From: a virus
Virus record (IMG/VR): IMGVR_UViG_3300025120_012797
Location: 1-49,540 of that record
Length of the DNA: 49,540 nt
Reading direction: 5' to 3' (one strand)
The notes below the pieces were generated by a model that saw nothing but the letters and a program-made list of their open reading frames with translations, was not told where the DNA came from and ran no database searches. Every line of letters begins with the position of its first letter. Position 1 is the stretch's first letter. Shown here piece after piece: positions 32,540 to 41,029 of this stretch. A program made the position numbers and the translations under genes.

Positions 32540-33076
32540 ATGGACAGAGATTACAAGACAGGCAAAAGTGATAGTGTAGGTGTATTTTCAGGTCTAGAGA
32601 TAGAGCACACACCCGCACTTGGTAAACAAACATTGTTCCTTGCGAGGAATGATTTACTGTTTGATCAGATAGTAGAACTAGCAGAACAGGTCAATGCAGA
32701 AGCAATTTACTTTGGAGCAAACAGAAGTTTCATGCACAATATAGCCAACACATCACAACTGATTAAAAGATTAATGGACAGCGGTTACTGGTGCACGATA
32801 GACTATCAACACAGCGTACACACAGAAGTCAAGGAAAGATTCAAAGACATATGGAAAGAGGAGAAGTTTATACCATTCTGTTCTGTGATATTCCCTAATT
32901 CAGAGGAGGATGATAATCTATGTATAAAAGTAGATGACGTAGATTTCAATGCAACAGGACCAGGTGTGTGGACAATGAGCATGAACCATTTCAAACAAAG
33001 TGCAGGATTCACATCTTGGGATGAATACAAACAGGATGAACCGATAGAGGAGAACAATGCCAAAAAAGCAGTCTAA
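32540..33076 (+). CDS. Conserved marine-phage-type protein, unknown
   Basis: A 178-residue soluble alpha/beta protein. The patterns GLEIEHTPALGKQTLFLA, AEAIYFGANRSF and KVDDVDFNATGPGVW resemble a protein I recall as conserved but uncharacterised in marine T4-like phages. It is the first gene after the strongest promoter in the window and heads the run leading to the QueD-like gene, so an early metabolic role is plausible. Overlaps the next gene by 20 nt. Confidence 0.65.
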   Translation: MDRDYKTGKSDSVGVFSGLEIEHTPALGKQTLFLARNDLLFDQIVELAEQVNAEAIYFGANRSFMHNIANTSQLIKRLMDSGYWCTIDYQHSVHTEVKERFKDIWKEEKFIPFCSVIFPNSEEDDNLCIKVDDVDFNATGPGVWTMSMNHFKQSAGFTSWDEYKQDEPIEENNAKKAV

Positions 33077-33251
33077 AGAAGATATTGATTACAAGGAAGG
33101 TGTTGCTGTTTTCAACCAATGGAACAGACACAATAAAAATCTAGAGAAAATGGGATTGCATGGCACAGACTACTACGTGAGAAGAGTCGAGGAACTGGAA
33201 GCAAAAGTAAAAAGATTAGAAGCAAGACTAAAAACAAAGGGGAAAAAATGA
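33057..33251 (+). CDS. Small coiled-coil protein
   Basis: A 64-residue basic protein; the C-terminal half VEELEAKVKRLEARLKTK is a heptad coiled coil. Overlaps both neighbours (20 and 4 nt). No function can be assigned. Confidence 0.6.
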   Translation: MPKKQSKEDIDYKEGVAVFNQWNRHNKNLEKMGLHGTDYYVRRVEELEAKVKRLEARLKTKGKK

Positions 33252-33688
33252 GTACTGAACAAATGAGGGATCAAGCATTAACAGAACAAGCCAACAAAGG
33301 TCATAAAATGATATGGGTTACTTTTAGAAAAGAAGGGTTGCACAAATACCCGGCGGCTCTGGATGATCCTAAACTTGCAACAGGTGACGAGTATGATGTA
33401 AGTTTCCTAGGATACGTACACAGACACATATTCCATTTCAAAGTTGCAATAGAAGTAACACATGACGACAGGGATATAGAATTCATACAGTTCAAGAGAT
33501 GGATCGAGAACATGTATGCGGACGGCACAATGAAACTGGATTACAAATCATGTGAGATGATGAGTGATGACTTGTACATGGCCATAACAAAGAAGTATCC
33601 AGGTAGAAAAATTGAGATAGACGTAAGTGAAGATGGTGAAAATGGAAGCCATGCAGTTTACGAAGTACCAGTAATGGGCGGGATATAA
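33248..33688 (+). CDS. Divergent QueD/PTPS-like T-fold protein
   Basis: A 146-residue protein whose strand-motif order parallels 6-carboxytetrahydropterin synthase (QueD): KEGLHKYPAA at the position of the AHRLP zinc His (His32), then GYVHRHIFHFKV at the position of HGHSYRVEV (His58, His60), then IEFIQFKRWIE like the MVxDFxxLK strand. It continues with a KSCEMMSDDLY helix like TAEN, and ends IEIDVSEDGENGSHAVYEV, like the final (V)ETPxxxAxY strand. The catalytic Cys of QueD, four residues before HGH, is replaced by Leu54. Genes for FolE, QueE and DpdA nearby make a pterin-type role plausible. If the alignment is right it has the zinc site but lacks the standard nucleophile. Remote similarity by eye only. 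Confidence 0.5.
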   Translation: MSTEQMRDQALTEQANKGHKMIWVTFRKEGLHKYPAALDDPKLATGDEYDVSFLGYVHRHIFHFKVAIEVTHDDRDIEFIQFKRWIENMYADGTMKLDYKSCEMMSDDLYMAITKKYPGRKIEIDVSEDGENGSHAVYEVPVMGGI

Positions 33689-34017
33689 TGAAAGAGATTC
33701 ATATACAACAAAAGAGAGCGACAACTAGAATGGGACACTTGCCTGTAGAGGGCGGCGGGTTGAATGCTGGATATGATACAGTTGACGCAGTGGCTAACAT
33801 CTGCACAACAGCAGGTAACCTTGGCATGAAGTATGGCAAGGACTTTATCTGGGCATACGCAGGATATGAAGATGTAGGAGAAGACCTTGATGAGTGTATA
33901 ACACTGATGGTCAAAGAAGAAAAATACGAAACATTCCTACAACTTGCTGTACAAAACAATCACAAAATAAAACACACAGACCAAGGTAAGGTTAAATTAG
34001 TCAAGGAGAGAAAATAA
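33688..34017 (+). CDS. Small unknown protein
   Basis: A 109-residue soluble protein with RMGHLPVEGGGLNAGYDTVDAV and a C-terminal basic stretch. No motif known to me. Its start overlaps the QueD-like stop (TAATG) and the peroxiredoxin starts one base after its own stop, so it belongs to that operon. Confidence 0.6.
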   Translation: MKEIHIQQKRATTRMGHLPVEGGGLNAGYDTVDAVANICTTAGNLGMKYGKDFIWAYAGYEDVGEDLDECITLMVKEEKYETFLQLAVQNNHKIKHTDQGKVKLVKERK

Positions 34018-34018
34018 T

Positions 34019-34552
34019 ATGAGAGTACCATACACTAACTTTAAAACAAGAACAGGCGACGAAACTGCAATAGGCGGTTGTGGATTCATAGGCGGTGAAT
34101 GGAAAGATCTAGATACAGCAGAAATATTTGACAACAAGAAAGTTGTAGTATTTGCATTACCAGGAGCATTTACACCAACTTGTAGTTCACAACAACTACC
34201 AGGATACGAGGAAATGTACGATGAGTTCAAAGCACAGGGCATAGACGAAGTATATTGCTTGTCGGTTAATGATGCATTTGTGATGAACGCATGGTTTAAA
34301 AATCAAGATGTCAAGAAAGTAAAACCACTGGGCGATGGTGAAGGCGTTTTCACGCAAGGGGCAGGATTCCTTGTAAGCAAACCAGCACAGGGTTTTGGTA
34401 TGAGATCTTGGAGATACTCAATGCTAGTTGACAATGGTGAGATAATCAAACAGTTCGTTGAAGAAGGACAAAATAATTCAAGTGATGACACCGACCCATT
34501 TGAGGTCTCTGACGCAAAAACAATGTTAGATTTTATCAAGTCAAATGTATAA
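34019..34552 (+). CDS. Peroxiredoxin, Prx5 type
   Basis: A 177-residue thiol peroxidase. PGAFTPTCS contains the peroxidatic Cys55 within the Prx signature PxxxTxxC; the GIDEVYCLSVNDAFVMNAWF region is typical of the Prx5/AhpE-like group, and the Arg in GMRSWRYSMLV completes the active site. A second Cys at about 81 could act as resolving partner. It would remove hydrogen peroxide or alkyl peroxides in the infected cell, complementing the superoxide dismutase at 16743 whose product is peroxide. Overlaps the SET gene by 8 nt. Confidence 0.9.
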   Translation: MRVPYTNFKTRTGDETAIGGCGFIGGEWKDLDTAEIFDNKKVVVFALPGAFTPTCSSQQLPGYEEMYDEFKAQGIDEVYCLSVNDAFVMNAWFKNQDVKKVKPLGDGEGVFTQGAGFLVSKPAQGFGMRSWRYSMLVDNGEIIKQFVEEGQNNSSDDTDPFEVSDAKTMLDFIKSNV

Positions 34553-34859
34553 ACCTTTACCTGATGGATTAACTATTAAGGAGTCTGCTGTACAAGGACT
34601 GGGTCTGTTTGCGACAAGAGATTTTGATGAGGATGTGGTGCTAGGGATAGTACACGTGCTCAATAAGAATTTCCCACATGGTAGCATAAGGACAGCCTTA
34701 GGTGCATTCTACAATCATTCTGATAATCCTAACTGCAAGAATGTTGCAGGCTTTTGGCATCAACTGCCTGTAAAGTATTTGGTGACCACAAAACCAATCA
34801 GATCAGGCGATGAATTGACTGCCAAATACACTCTGTATAACGATTTTGCAGACAAGTAA
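34545..34859 (+). CDS. SET-domain protein
   Basis: A 104-residue minimal SET domain. GLGLFATRDFDED at the N-terminus, the cofactor motif YNHSDNPNC (NHSxxPN), and GDELTAKYT with the catalytic Tyr (GEELTxxY) near the end are all visible. SET proteins methylate lysines using SAM. The pre- and post-SET zinc clusters of eukaryotic enzymes are absent, as in known bacterial and viral minimal SETs; such proteins occur in marine cyanophages. Target could be a host or phage protein. Starts 8 nt inside the peroxiredoxin gene. Confidence 0.85.
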   Translation: MYKPLPDGLTIKESAVQGLGLFATRDFDEDVVLGIVHVLNKNFPHGSIRTALGAFYNHSDNPNCKNVAGFWHQLPVKYLVTTKPIRSGDELTAKYTLYNDFADK

Positions 34860-34889
34860 GAATAAAATTTTACCAGAAACAAATTACAT

Positions 34890-34896
34890 CTAAATA
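34890..34896 (+). promoter_or_regulatory. Late promoter variant CTAAATA
   Basis: CTAAATA ending 5 nt before the ATG at 34902, in the 42-nt gap 34860-34901. No Shine-Dalgarno sequence; the same CATCTAAATA decamer occurs at 41816-41825. Confidence 0.55.
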
Positions 34897-34901
34897 GTAA
34901 T

Positions 34902-36047
34902 ATGTCAAGACGTGTACTAGATAAAAACTTCTGTGTGATCCCGTGGACCGGATTTCAAGTAGATCCAAACGGAGACGTAAAGAACTGTATAATCAGTAAA
35001 GAAGTAATAGGTAGTCTCAAAGAAAACTCCATACAAGAACTCGTAGAAAAAAACTCTAGTCTAAGGCAAGAGATGCTAGAAGGAAAATTTCCTAAGAATT
35101 GTGAAGGCTGTTACCTGCAGGAGAAACATAGAGCCAAAGACTTTGGATCTCTCAGCAGTAGATTGTATTATGCTAGAGAAATTACTCCACACCTATCCAA
35201 AGACCTATTAGAAAGTGCTGACAACTTCAAGTTACATCACGTGGACGTGCGATGGTCCAACAAGTGTAATTTTGCCTGTGTCTATTGCGGATCTATGTAC
35301 AGCAGTAAATGGGCGACCGAGTTAGGCGAAAAGGTGCCAAAAGACCAAAATTCAAAAGACAGCCTGAAAAAATACCTATACTCTAATATCAAGGACCTAA
35401 GAAATGTCTATCTAGCAGGCGGAGAACCCATGCTCATGAAGGAAAACAAGGAATTTCTCGAACTATTACTAAAAGAGAATCCAGAGGTGCACATACGAGT
35501 GAACACAAATCTAAGTAAGACAAGAACTGGAGTGTTTGATTTACTATGCCAATTTAAGAATGTGCATTGGACCGTGAGTGTGGAATCAATTGAAGAAGAA
35601 TTTGAGTACATACGATTTCACGGAGCATGGCAAGAGTTCTTGGATAACCTTAAAATTATTAGAAAGATTGATCACAAGATATCATTAAACATGTTATACT
35701 TTGTGTTAAACTACAAATCCATATTCAACACGATAGATTTTTTCAAATCAATAGGGTTCCATAATAATAGTTTTGTGCTAGGTCCTTTATACACGCCAAT
35801 CGCACTCAATATATTGAACTTACCAAACAAAGTTCTCGATGAGTGTAAAGTTCTTTTCCAAGAGCAGATAAACAAAAAGCCTGGATTTTTGTTACAGAAT
35901 AGTTATGAGAATGTGCTTTCCTATTTGACTGATACAACTTTTCATGCTAGTATTACTAACACGAAGCAAGAATTACAAAAAATGGACAAAAGAAGAAACA
36001 TAGACAGTAGCAAAATTTTCCAACAATTTTATAAGGAGGTATTTTGA
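34902..36047 (+). CDS. Radical SAM protein with N-terminal Cys module (2 of 3)
   Basis: A 381-residue relative of the protein at 31121. Radical SAM motif CNFACVYC at residues 122-129 (Cys122, 126, 129), then YLAGGEPML. The N-terminal module has FCVIPW, the DPNGDVKNC strand-turn-Cys typical of SPASM, and NCEGCYLQE. It again precedes the SAM motif. It is coupled to a glycosyltransferase gene (4-nt overlap) that is followed by GalE, so a sugar or glycan substrate is conceivable, but no sequence feature proves this. Confidence 0.85.
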   Translation: MSRRVLDKNFCVIPWTGFQVDPNGDVKNCIISKEVIGSLKENSIQELVEKNSSLRQEMLEGKFPKNCEGCYLQEKHRAKDFGSLSSRLYYAREITPHLSKDLLESADNFKLHHVDVRWSNKCNFACVYCGSMYSSKWATELGEKVPKDQNSKDSLKKYLYSNIKDLRNVYLAGGEPMLMKENKEFLELLLKENPEVHIRVNTNLSKTRTGVFDLLCQFKNVHWTVSVESIEEEFEYIRFHGAWQEFLDNLKIIRKIDHKISLNMLYFVLNYKSIFNTIDFFKSIGFHNNSFVLGPLYTPIALNILNLPNKVLDECKVLFQEQINKKPGFLLQNSYENVLSYLTDTTFHASITNTKQELQKMDKRRNIDSSKIFQQFYKEVF

Positions 36048-37213
36048 AAATATTTTACATGGGCCTAGAGCCATACGAAGGCAGATACACTTTACAACTA
36101 CAAGACTGGACTGAAAGAGCATACAAGAAAAGAGGAATTGATTACGTTGTGGTACCAGGTACTACAATAGACGATACTAAAGCGATCAGTGTTGGACAGG
36201 TGCTGGACGCACACGGAAGGTCATACTTTGGCATGAGCCAGATGATGAATCTAGTCCAGATGATGCGTAATGGAGAGGTCACAGACAAGGACGTGATATT
36301 CTTTGAGGACATGTTCCAGCCGGGCATGGAATCATTGCCCTACATATTACATCAAGTTGAAGAGAAACACAGACCAACGATATATCTGAGATGTCTAGCA
36401 CAGGCCATAGATCCAGATGACTTCGTACACGTATGGGGCATGAGCAAATGGATGAGCATGTATGAACAGATGTGTAATGAAATGCCTAATGTAAAAATAC
36501 TTGCAACCAATGAAGAGATGGTGGCGCATATGCGTATAGCAAACTGGTCTGCTCCCATATACAACATATCAGGATTGAGCTTTGGCAAGGAAGAGGTGCA
36601 AGGTAGAGTTCCAGACAGGAAGCCTTTCATTGAAAGGAAACAGAGAGTGATTTTTGGAGCGAGATGGGATCAAGAGAAACAGCCACAATTCTACATGACG
36701 CTGGCATTGAAATACAAAGAGAAACACCCAGATGTTGAATTCGCGATATGTCAAGGTGGTCCTTTGAGATCAAACAACCAATTCTTTGTAGACGAAGCCA
36801 AATATCTTGCGGAGCAAGGCACACTGACCATACATGAGAACTTGAAGAAGAACGAGTACTACGAACTACTTGCAGACTCGAGAGTGATGTTCAACTGTGC
36901 TTTACAGGACTGGGTTTCAAACACAGTGTCAGAAGCAGACGCAATGGGTTGCAACACACTGTTTCCGGCATACAGATCATTCCCAGAGACTTTCGCAAAT
37001 GATCACACGAGAATGTATGTTCCATGGTCAATGGAAGACGCAATCAACAAACTAGAAGTATTATTAAGCAAACCATCCCCTAGTATAGGCAAGATTTCTG
37101 ACTGGACCGACGGTACCATAGACAGGATGATTGACATTATGACAGGCAAGGGAGAACAATGGAGAAGAGATGGAAGACACTACAGGACACCAGTTTCAGA
37201 ACCCAAATATTAA
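36044..37213 (+). CDS. GT-B type glycosyltransferase, TTG start
   Basis: A 389-residue protein with a two-domain GT-B layout. The second domain has VIFGARWDQEKQP, KHPDVEFAICQG, a YYELLADSRVMFNCALQDWVSNTVSEADAMGCNTLFP stretch (the sugar-nucleotide binding E-A-x-x-x-G region of GT4-like enzymes) and a C-terminal helix. It starts with TTG at 36044, 4 nt after a strong AAGGAGG Shine-Dalgarno sequence (36033-36039), and overlaps the radical SAM stop. Donor likely a UDP- or GDP-sugar; GalE follows directly. Acceptor unknown. Confidence 0.75.
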   Translation: MKIFYMGLEPYEGRYTLQLQDWTERAYKKRGIDYVVVPGTTIDDTKAISVGQVLDAHGRSYFGMSQMMNLVQMMRNGEVTDKDVIFFEDMFQPGMESLPYILHQVEEKHRPTIYLRCLAQAIDPDDFVHVWGMSKWMSMYEQMCNEMPNVKILATNEEMVAHMRIANWSAPIYNISGLSFGKEEVQGRVPDRKPFIERKQRVIFGARWDQEKQPQFYMTLALKYKEKHPDVEFAICQGGPLRSNNQFFVDEAKYLAEQGTLTIHENLKKNEYYELLADSRVMFNCALQDWVSNTVSEADAMGCNTLFPAYRSFPETFANDHTRMYVPWSMEDAINKLEVLLSKPSPSIGKISDWTDGTIDRMIDIMTGKGEQWRRDGRHYRTPVSEPKY

Positions 37214-38201
37214 AGGCTCTAGCAAGGCTGTTCTAGTAACAGGCGGAGCAGGTTACGTGGGTTCGCACACTTGCAAACTACTAGCCAAGAATGGCTATCT
37301 GCCAGTAACGGTAGATCGTCATTACAGAGAAGGTCTTAAATCATATGGTCCAGTTCACACCATACAACTCCCACAGGAAGTTGACAGGCTTGAAGAACTC
37401 ATAAAGAGGTACAACATAACCAGTTGTATACATTTTGCAGGTAGTACTAGTGTTCCTGAAAGTGTTGCTAATCCATCCTTGTATTACAAAAACAATTTTA
37501 TTGTGACAGTATCCTTACTAGATAAACTTATCGAGTGTGGTGTAAAAACGTTTGTGTATAGTTCTAGTGCGGCCACATACGGTGATCCAGGTTTTAGGAA
37601 ATGTAGAGAGTCAGATGTCGCTAAACCCATTAGTGCATATGGCAGTAGTAAATTGATGATGGAAATGTTGTGTAAAGATTATCTAGGTGCTTATGGTTTA
37701 TCAAGTGTTGGTCTAAGGTATTTCAATGCCGCTGGGGCGGATCCGGAAGGTGACGTGGGTGAGTTAAGAGAAAAAGAGACACACATTGTACCTTTGGCTA
37801 TAGATGCCTCTAGGCAGGGCAAGACATTTAAGATTTTTGGTGACAAGTATGACACACCAGACGGAACGTGTGTTAGAGATTACGTGCATGTGATGGACCT
37901 AGCAGACGCACATATCAAGGCTTTGAACTATGCTTCTGAGAATGAGGTATCCGAAGTTTTTAATTTAGGATCAGGTGCACCTGCATCAAACAAAGAACTT
38001 ATTGAGACCGTGCAAAAACACACAGGTAAAATGAATATAGAGATGCACGATAACAGACCAGGAGATCCAGCATATCTCGTGGCAGATATTGATAAGGTAA
38101 AGAAGGTACTAGGATGGGAGCCCACGCAAAGTTCAATTGACAACGTGGTGGCAACTGCTGTACAATGGTATAACAAGACACACAAGAAGGAAATACAATA
38201 A
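37170..38201 (+). CDS. galE: UDP-glucose 4-epimerase-like NAD-dependent epimerase
   Basis: An extended SDR of 343 residues. NAD-binding VTGGAGYVGSH near the N-terminus, catalytic YSSSAATYG (Ser/Thr) and YGSSK (Tyr, Lys), plus RYFNAAGAD and the long substrate loop RDYVHVMDLADAH, all as in GalE. It interconverts UDP-glucose and UDP-galactose or the N-acetyl forms. The start at 37170 gives a 19-residue extension and a 44-nt overlap with the glycosyltransferase gene; no other in-frame start precedes the Rossmann motif. It probably supplies the sugar donor for the upstream glycosyltransferase. Confidence 0.92.
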   Translation: MEDTTGHQFQNPNIKGSSKAVLVTGGAGYVGSHTCKLLAKNGYLPVTVDRHYREGLKSYGPVHTIQLPQEVDRLEELIKRYNITSCIHFAGSTSVPESVANPSLYYKNNFIVTVSLLDKLIECGVKTFVYSSSAATYGDPGFRKCRESDVAKPISAYGSSKLMMEMLCKDYLGAYGLSSVGLRYFNAAGADPEGDVGELREKETHIVPLAIDASRQGKTFKIFGDKYDTPDGTCVRDYVHVMDLADAHIKALNYASENEVSEVFNLGSGAPASNKELIETVQKHTGKMNIEMHDNRPGDPAYLVADIDKVKKVLGWEPTQSSIDNVVATAVQWYNKTHKKEIQ

Positions 38202-38914
38202 TGAGCGAAGATATATTAAAAGATAGTTGGGTACCCGAAGGACCAATCAGTAAAAAGATAAAAGAGAGAATTAAAAAAGCAGGAAAAAGATTTCATTCCA
38301 ATGACAACATCGCCGAGTTCATAGAGGATGGAGAGTTGGATCAATTACAAGCAGAAGTGCAGGAAAAACTGCAAGGTGTGTTAGACAGTCTTGTTATCGA
38401 CACAGAAAACGATCACAATACAAATGAGACTGCGAAACGTGTGGCTAAAATGTATCTCAGAGAAACATTTGGTGGCAGATTTAAACCAGCACCGAGAGTT
38501 ACAAGTTTCCCTAACATGGGTTACAAGAGCATGTACACCAGTGGTCCAATATCAATCAGATCAACATGTGCCCATCACTTCCAGAACATTGTGGGCAAGG
38601 CATGGGTAGGTATTATCCCCAACGGAGAAGTAATTGGATTGAGTAAATTCAATAGGATTGTACATCACATTGTGGAACGACCGCAGATACAAGAAGAGAT
38701 GACAACACAAATTGCAGATGAATTGAAGAAATATGCAAAAACAGAGAATCTCGCAGTCGTGGTGAAGGCAGAACATCACTGCATGACACACAGAGGTGTT
38801 AGAGAACATGAATCAGACATGACCACAGCAATAATGTTGGGTGCATTCAAAGATGATCCGGCAACGAGAGATGAATTTTATAAAATCTGTATGAGTATGA
38901 AGGGCCATGGTTAA
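38201..38914 (+). CDS. folE: GTP cyclohydrolase I
   Basis: Converts GTP to dihydroneopterin triphosphate, the first step to folate and to queuosine/7-deazaguanine precursors. Zinc ligands Cys123 and His126 (STCAHHF) and Cys194 (EHHCMTHRGV) are present, plus IGLSKFNRIV. At 237 residues it carries an N-terminal extension relative to the bacterial enzyme. Start overlaps the galE stop (TAATG). In this window it most likely feeds DpdA-dependent DNA modification, since queE and a QueD-like gene are also present. Confidence 0.96.
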   Translation: MSEDILKDSWVPEGPISKKIKERIKKAGKRFHSNDNIAEFIEDGELDQLQAEVQEKLQGVLDSLVIDTENDHNTNETAKRVAKMYLRETFGGRFKPAPRVTSFPNMGYKSMYTSGPISIRSTCAHHFQNIVGKAWVGIIPNGEVIGLSKFNRIVHHIVERPQIQEEMTTQIADELKKYAKTENLAVVVKAEHHCMTHRGVREHESDMTTAIMLGAFKDDPATRDEFYKICMSMKGHG

Positions 38915-39203
38915 AAGTAAAAAGAAACTGAAGGCAAAGCAGGCAAACATACAATCTGACTTTAGTGCCTCCAGCACTATGACCAGTGAGGGTTTAATTA
39001 TGAGTGGACCGGTAATGACAACATCAACTGTTGATACGCTTGATGCCGGATTCACATACAGTTATGACGATATAGGACAACTAGACATGTTTGACGAGAT
39101 GGATATGCGAGAGAAATACCCGGCTCTAAATCAAGCATACGAACACTACCAAAGTGTACTAGAGATTTGTAAAACAAAAGAGAAGGAAGATAATGAGGAT
39201 TAA
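38907..39203 (+). CDS. Small unknown protein
   Basis: A 98-residue protein with a Lys-rich N-terminus (VKSKKKLKAKQ), a Ser/Thr/Met-rich centre and an acidic C-terminal third. No recognised motif. Overlaps folE by 8 nt and the GMP reductase gene by 11 nt, so it is coupled into the purine group. Confidence 0.6.
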   Translation: MVKSKKKLKAKQANIQSDFSASSTMTSEGLIMSGPVMTTSTVDTLDAGFTYSYDDIGQLDMFDEMDMREKYPALNQAYEHYQSVLEICKTKEKEDNED

Positions 39204-40242
39204 TACTGAACCAAAATTAAACTTCGAAGACGTATTACTACAACCTAAACGTTCTACACTTTCCAGCAGGAGAGATGTAGACATGACTAGAAAGTTTACG
39301 TTTAGAAACTCAGGGAAAGTTATGGATTTCCTTCCTATATTCGCAAGTAACATGGACGGTGTTGGCACATTCTCAATGGCAAAGGCCATGCAAGAACACA
39401 AGATGATGACTGTTATCACAAAAACTACTACACCAGAACAGTGGAAAGCGGCCGCAGGCACAGGACTAAGAATGCAGTCGGTGTCAGTGTGTACAGGTAC
39501 CAATGTGATGTTTGATCCAGACGCACCAGACTGGGCAAACATGAAAAAAGTACTAGAAATGTTTCCAGATGTTAAAATGATCACAGTAGATGTTGCAAAC
39601 GCATATCATCAAAACTTCGTAGACTTTATCAAGAAGGTCAGAGATGAATATCCAACAAAGACTATTGTAGCAGGTAATGTTGTTACACCAGAAATGGTTG
39701 AAGAATTAATCATATGTGGTGCTGACGTAGTAAAAGTCGGTATAGGACCAGGATCGGTTTGTACAACAAGGACAATGACCGGTGTTGGTGTACCACAATT
39801 TTCAGCGATAGTTGAATGCTCAGATGCCGCTAACGGTGTTGGTGGACACATAATGGCAGACGGTGGATGTGTGCATCCAGGCGACATAGCGAAAGCATTT
39901 GGTGGCGGAGCCCACATGGTGATGATAGGCGGTATGTTGGCAGGTCATGACGAATCAGAACAGCCAGTGGTCAACGGCAGAGTAGAATTCTATGGCATGA
40001 GCTCAGACAGAGCTCGTGAAGTACACGGTAAACGCAAGGACGGATACAGGGGCAACGAAGGTAGGTTGATATCTTTGCCACACAGAGGACCGGTTGGACC
40101 AACATTGGAAGACATATTAGGCGGAGTAAGGAGTGCTTGTACATACATTGGTGCAAGAAAACTTAAAGACATGGCCAAGTGTGCCAGTTTCGTAACAACC
40201 AACAACGTAATCAACAGGGTATATGAACACTACACCAAATAA
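39193..40242 (+). CDS. guaC: GMP reductase
   Basis: A 349-residue IMPDH/GMPR-fold enzyme that converts GMP to IMP and ammonia with NADPH. The N-terminus (NFEDVLLQPKRSTLSSR), ASNMDGVGTFSMA, active-site loop IGPGSVCTTRTMTGVG with Cys190, and the C-terminal LPHRGPVGPTLEDILGGVRSACTYIGA follow E. coli GuaC (about 346 residues) closely. There is no CBS insert, which favours GMP reductase over IMP dehydrogenase. In a phage carrying DpdA it would pull guanine nucleotides toward IMP, which can become adenine nucleotides. It lies two genes before a phosphoribosyltransferase. Confidence 0.93.
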   Translation: MRINTEPKLNFEDVLLQPKRSTLSSRRDVDMTRKFTFRNSGKVMDFLPIFASNMDGVGTFSMAKAMQEHKMMTVITKTTTPEQWKAAAGTGLRMQSVSVCTGTNVMFDPDAPDWANMKKVLEMFPDVKMITVDVANAYHQNFVDFIKKVRDEYPTKTIVAGNVVTPEMVEELIICGADVVKVGIGPGSVCTTRTMTGVGVPQFSAIVECSDAANGVGGHIMADGGCVHPGDIAKAFGGGAHMVMIGGMLAGHDESEQPVVNGRVEFYGMSSDRAREVHGKRKDGYRGNEGRLISLPHRGPVGPTLEDILGGVRSACTYIGARKLKDMAKCASFVTTNNVINRVYEHYTK

Positions 40243-40555
40243 CATAGAACCTATCAAAGAAAAACTAGACGACAAGATAAAAAAACTCAATTCTTCAAGG
40301 GTAATCAAAAAGGTCACACCCAAAGGAGACCTTTCTTGGTACGTGAAATGGGTGTCTGTTTTCTTTATACTGATAGCCACTGCGGCCAGAAGTGTTGGCA
40401 CAGTTCCACATATTGACATGTGGTTCGGACTCGTTGGTACAGTAGGGTGGGCATGGGTAGGATACCTATGGCACGATAGGGCACTGCTGTTCCTGAATGC
40501 AGTACTTGTTACACTATTGATAATGGGTTTAATGAATTACTATTTTGGAATATGA
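40223..40555 (+). CDS. Small membrane protein
   Basis: A 110-residue protein with a charged N-terminal 40 residues, then three membrane segments: WVSVFFILIATAARSVG, WFGLVGTVGWAWVGYLW and LFLNAVLVTLLIMGLMNYYF. The pattern GDLSWYVKW followed by these helices is like a small uncharacterised membrane family of marine bacteria. It overlaps guaC (20 nt) and the phosphoribosyltransferase (4 nt). Confidence 0.65.
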   Translation: MNTTPNNIEPIKEKLDDKIKKLNSSRVIKKVTPKGDLSWYVKWVSVFFILIATAARSVGTVPHIDMWFGLVGTVGWAWVGYLWHDRALLFLNAVLVTLLIMGLMNYYFGI

Positions 40556-41016
40556 GCGAAGAAATTAAAAAAAATTATTTCACCACAGGACAGATGCGTA
40601 ACGCACTGATCCAGATAGAGGATAAGATGGTGCACTCCGGTTGGATGCCGAGTGTCATACTAGGAATCAATAGAGGTGGTTGCATACCAGGAGTATATCT
40701 TTCTCACAGACTCAACACTGCTCACGAAGTATTAGATGTAAGATTGAGAGATCACACTGCCAAACCAAATTTAAGTGTGCTAGAAAAAGCATTTGCGTTC
40801 CAAAAGAAAATATTGATCATAGATGACATCAACGACTCGGGAGCCACATTCCAATACATACTGGACAACTTCGGCAAACACGAAGAACGTATAAGATTTG
40901 CCGCACTGATCAATAACAAGCCAAGCAAGGTCAAAGTAGATTACCACGGTTACGAGATCAACAAGGACGAAGTGCCCAGTTGGATCGTATTCCCATGGGA
41001 AGATTGGGACAAGTAG
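40552..41016 (+). CDS. Phosphoribosyltransferase, xanthine/guanine type
   Basis: A 154-residue type I PRTase. ILIIDDINDSGAT is the PRPP-binding motif, ILGINRGGCIPGVYLS is the N-terminal loop typical of Gpt-like enzymes, and WIVFPWE near the end resembles the C-terminal hood with the base-contacting Trp/Phe of xanthine-guanine PRTases. It would convert a 6-oxopurine base to its nucleotide, with GMP then available to GuaC. Specificity is inferred from size and end motif. Confidence 0.82.
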   Translation: MSEEIKKNYFTTGQMRNALIQIEDKMVHSGWMPSVILGINRGGCIPGVYLSHRLNTAHEVLDVRLRDHTAKPNLSVLEKAFAFQKKILIIDDINDSGATFQYILDNFGKHEERIRFAALINNKPSKVKVDYHGYEINKDEVPSWIVFPWEDWDK

Positions 41017-41029
41017 ACCAAAGGTTGTA

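Noticed and set aside
39193-40242. IMP dehydrogenase instead of GMP reductase
   Set aside because: No CBS domains, and the length, N-terminus and active-site loop follow GuaC.
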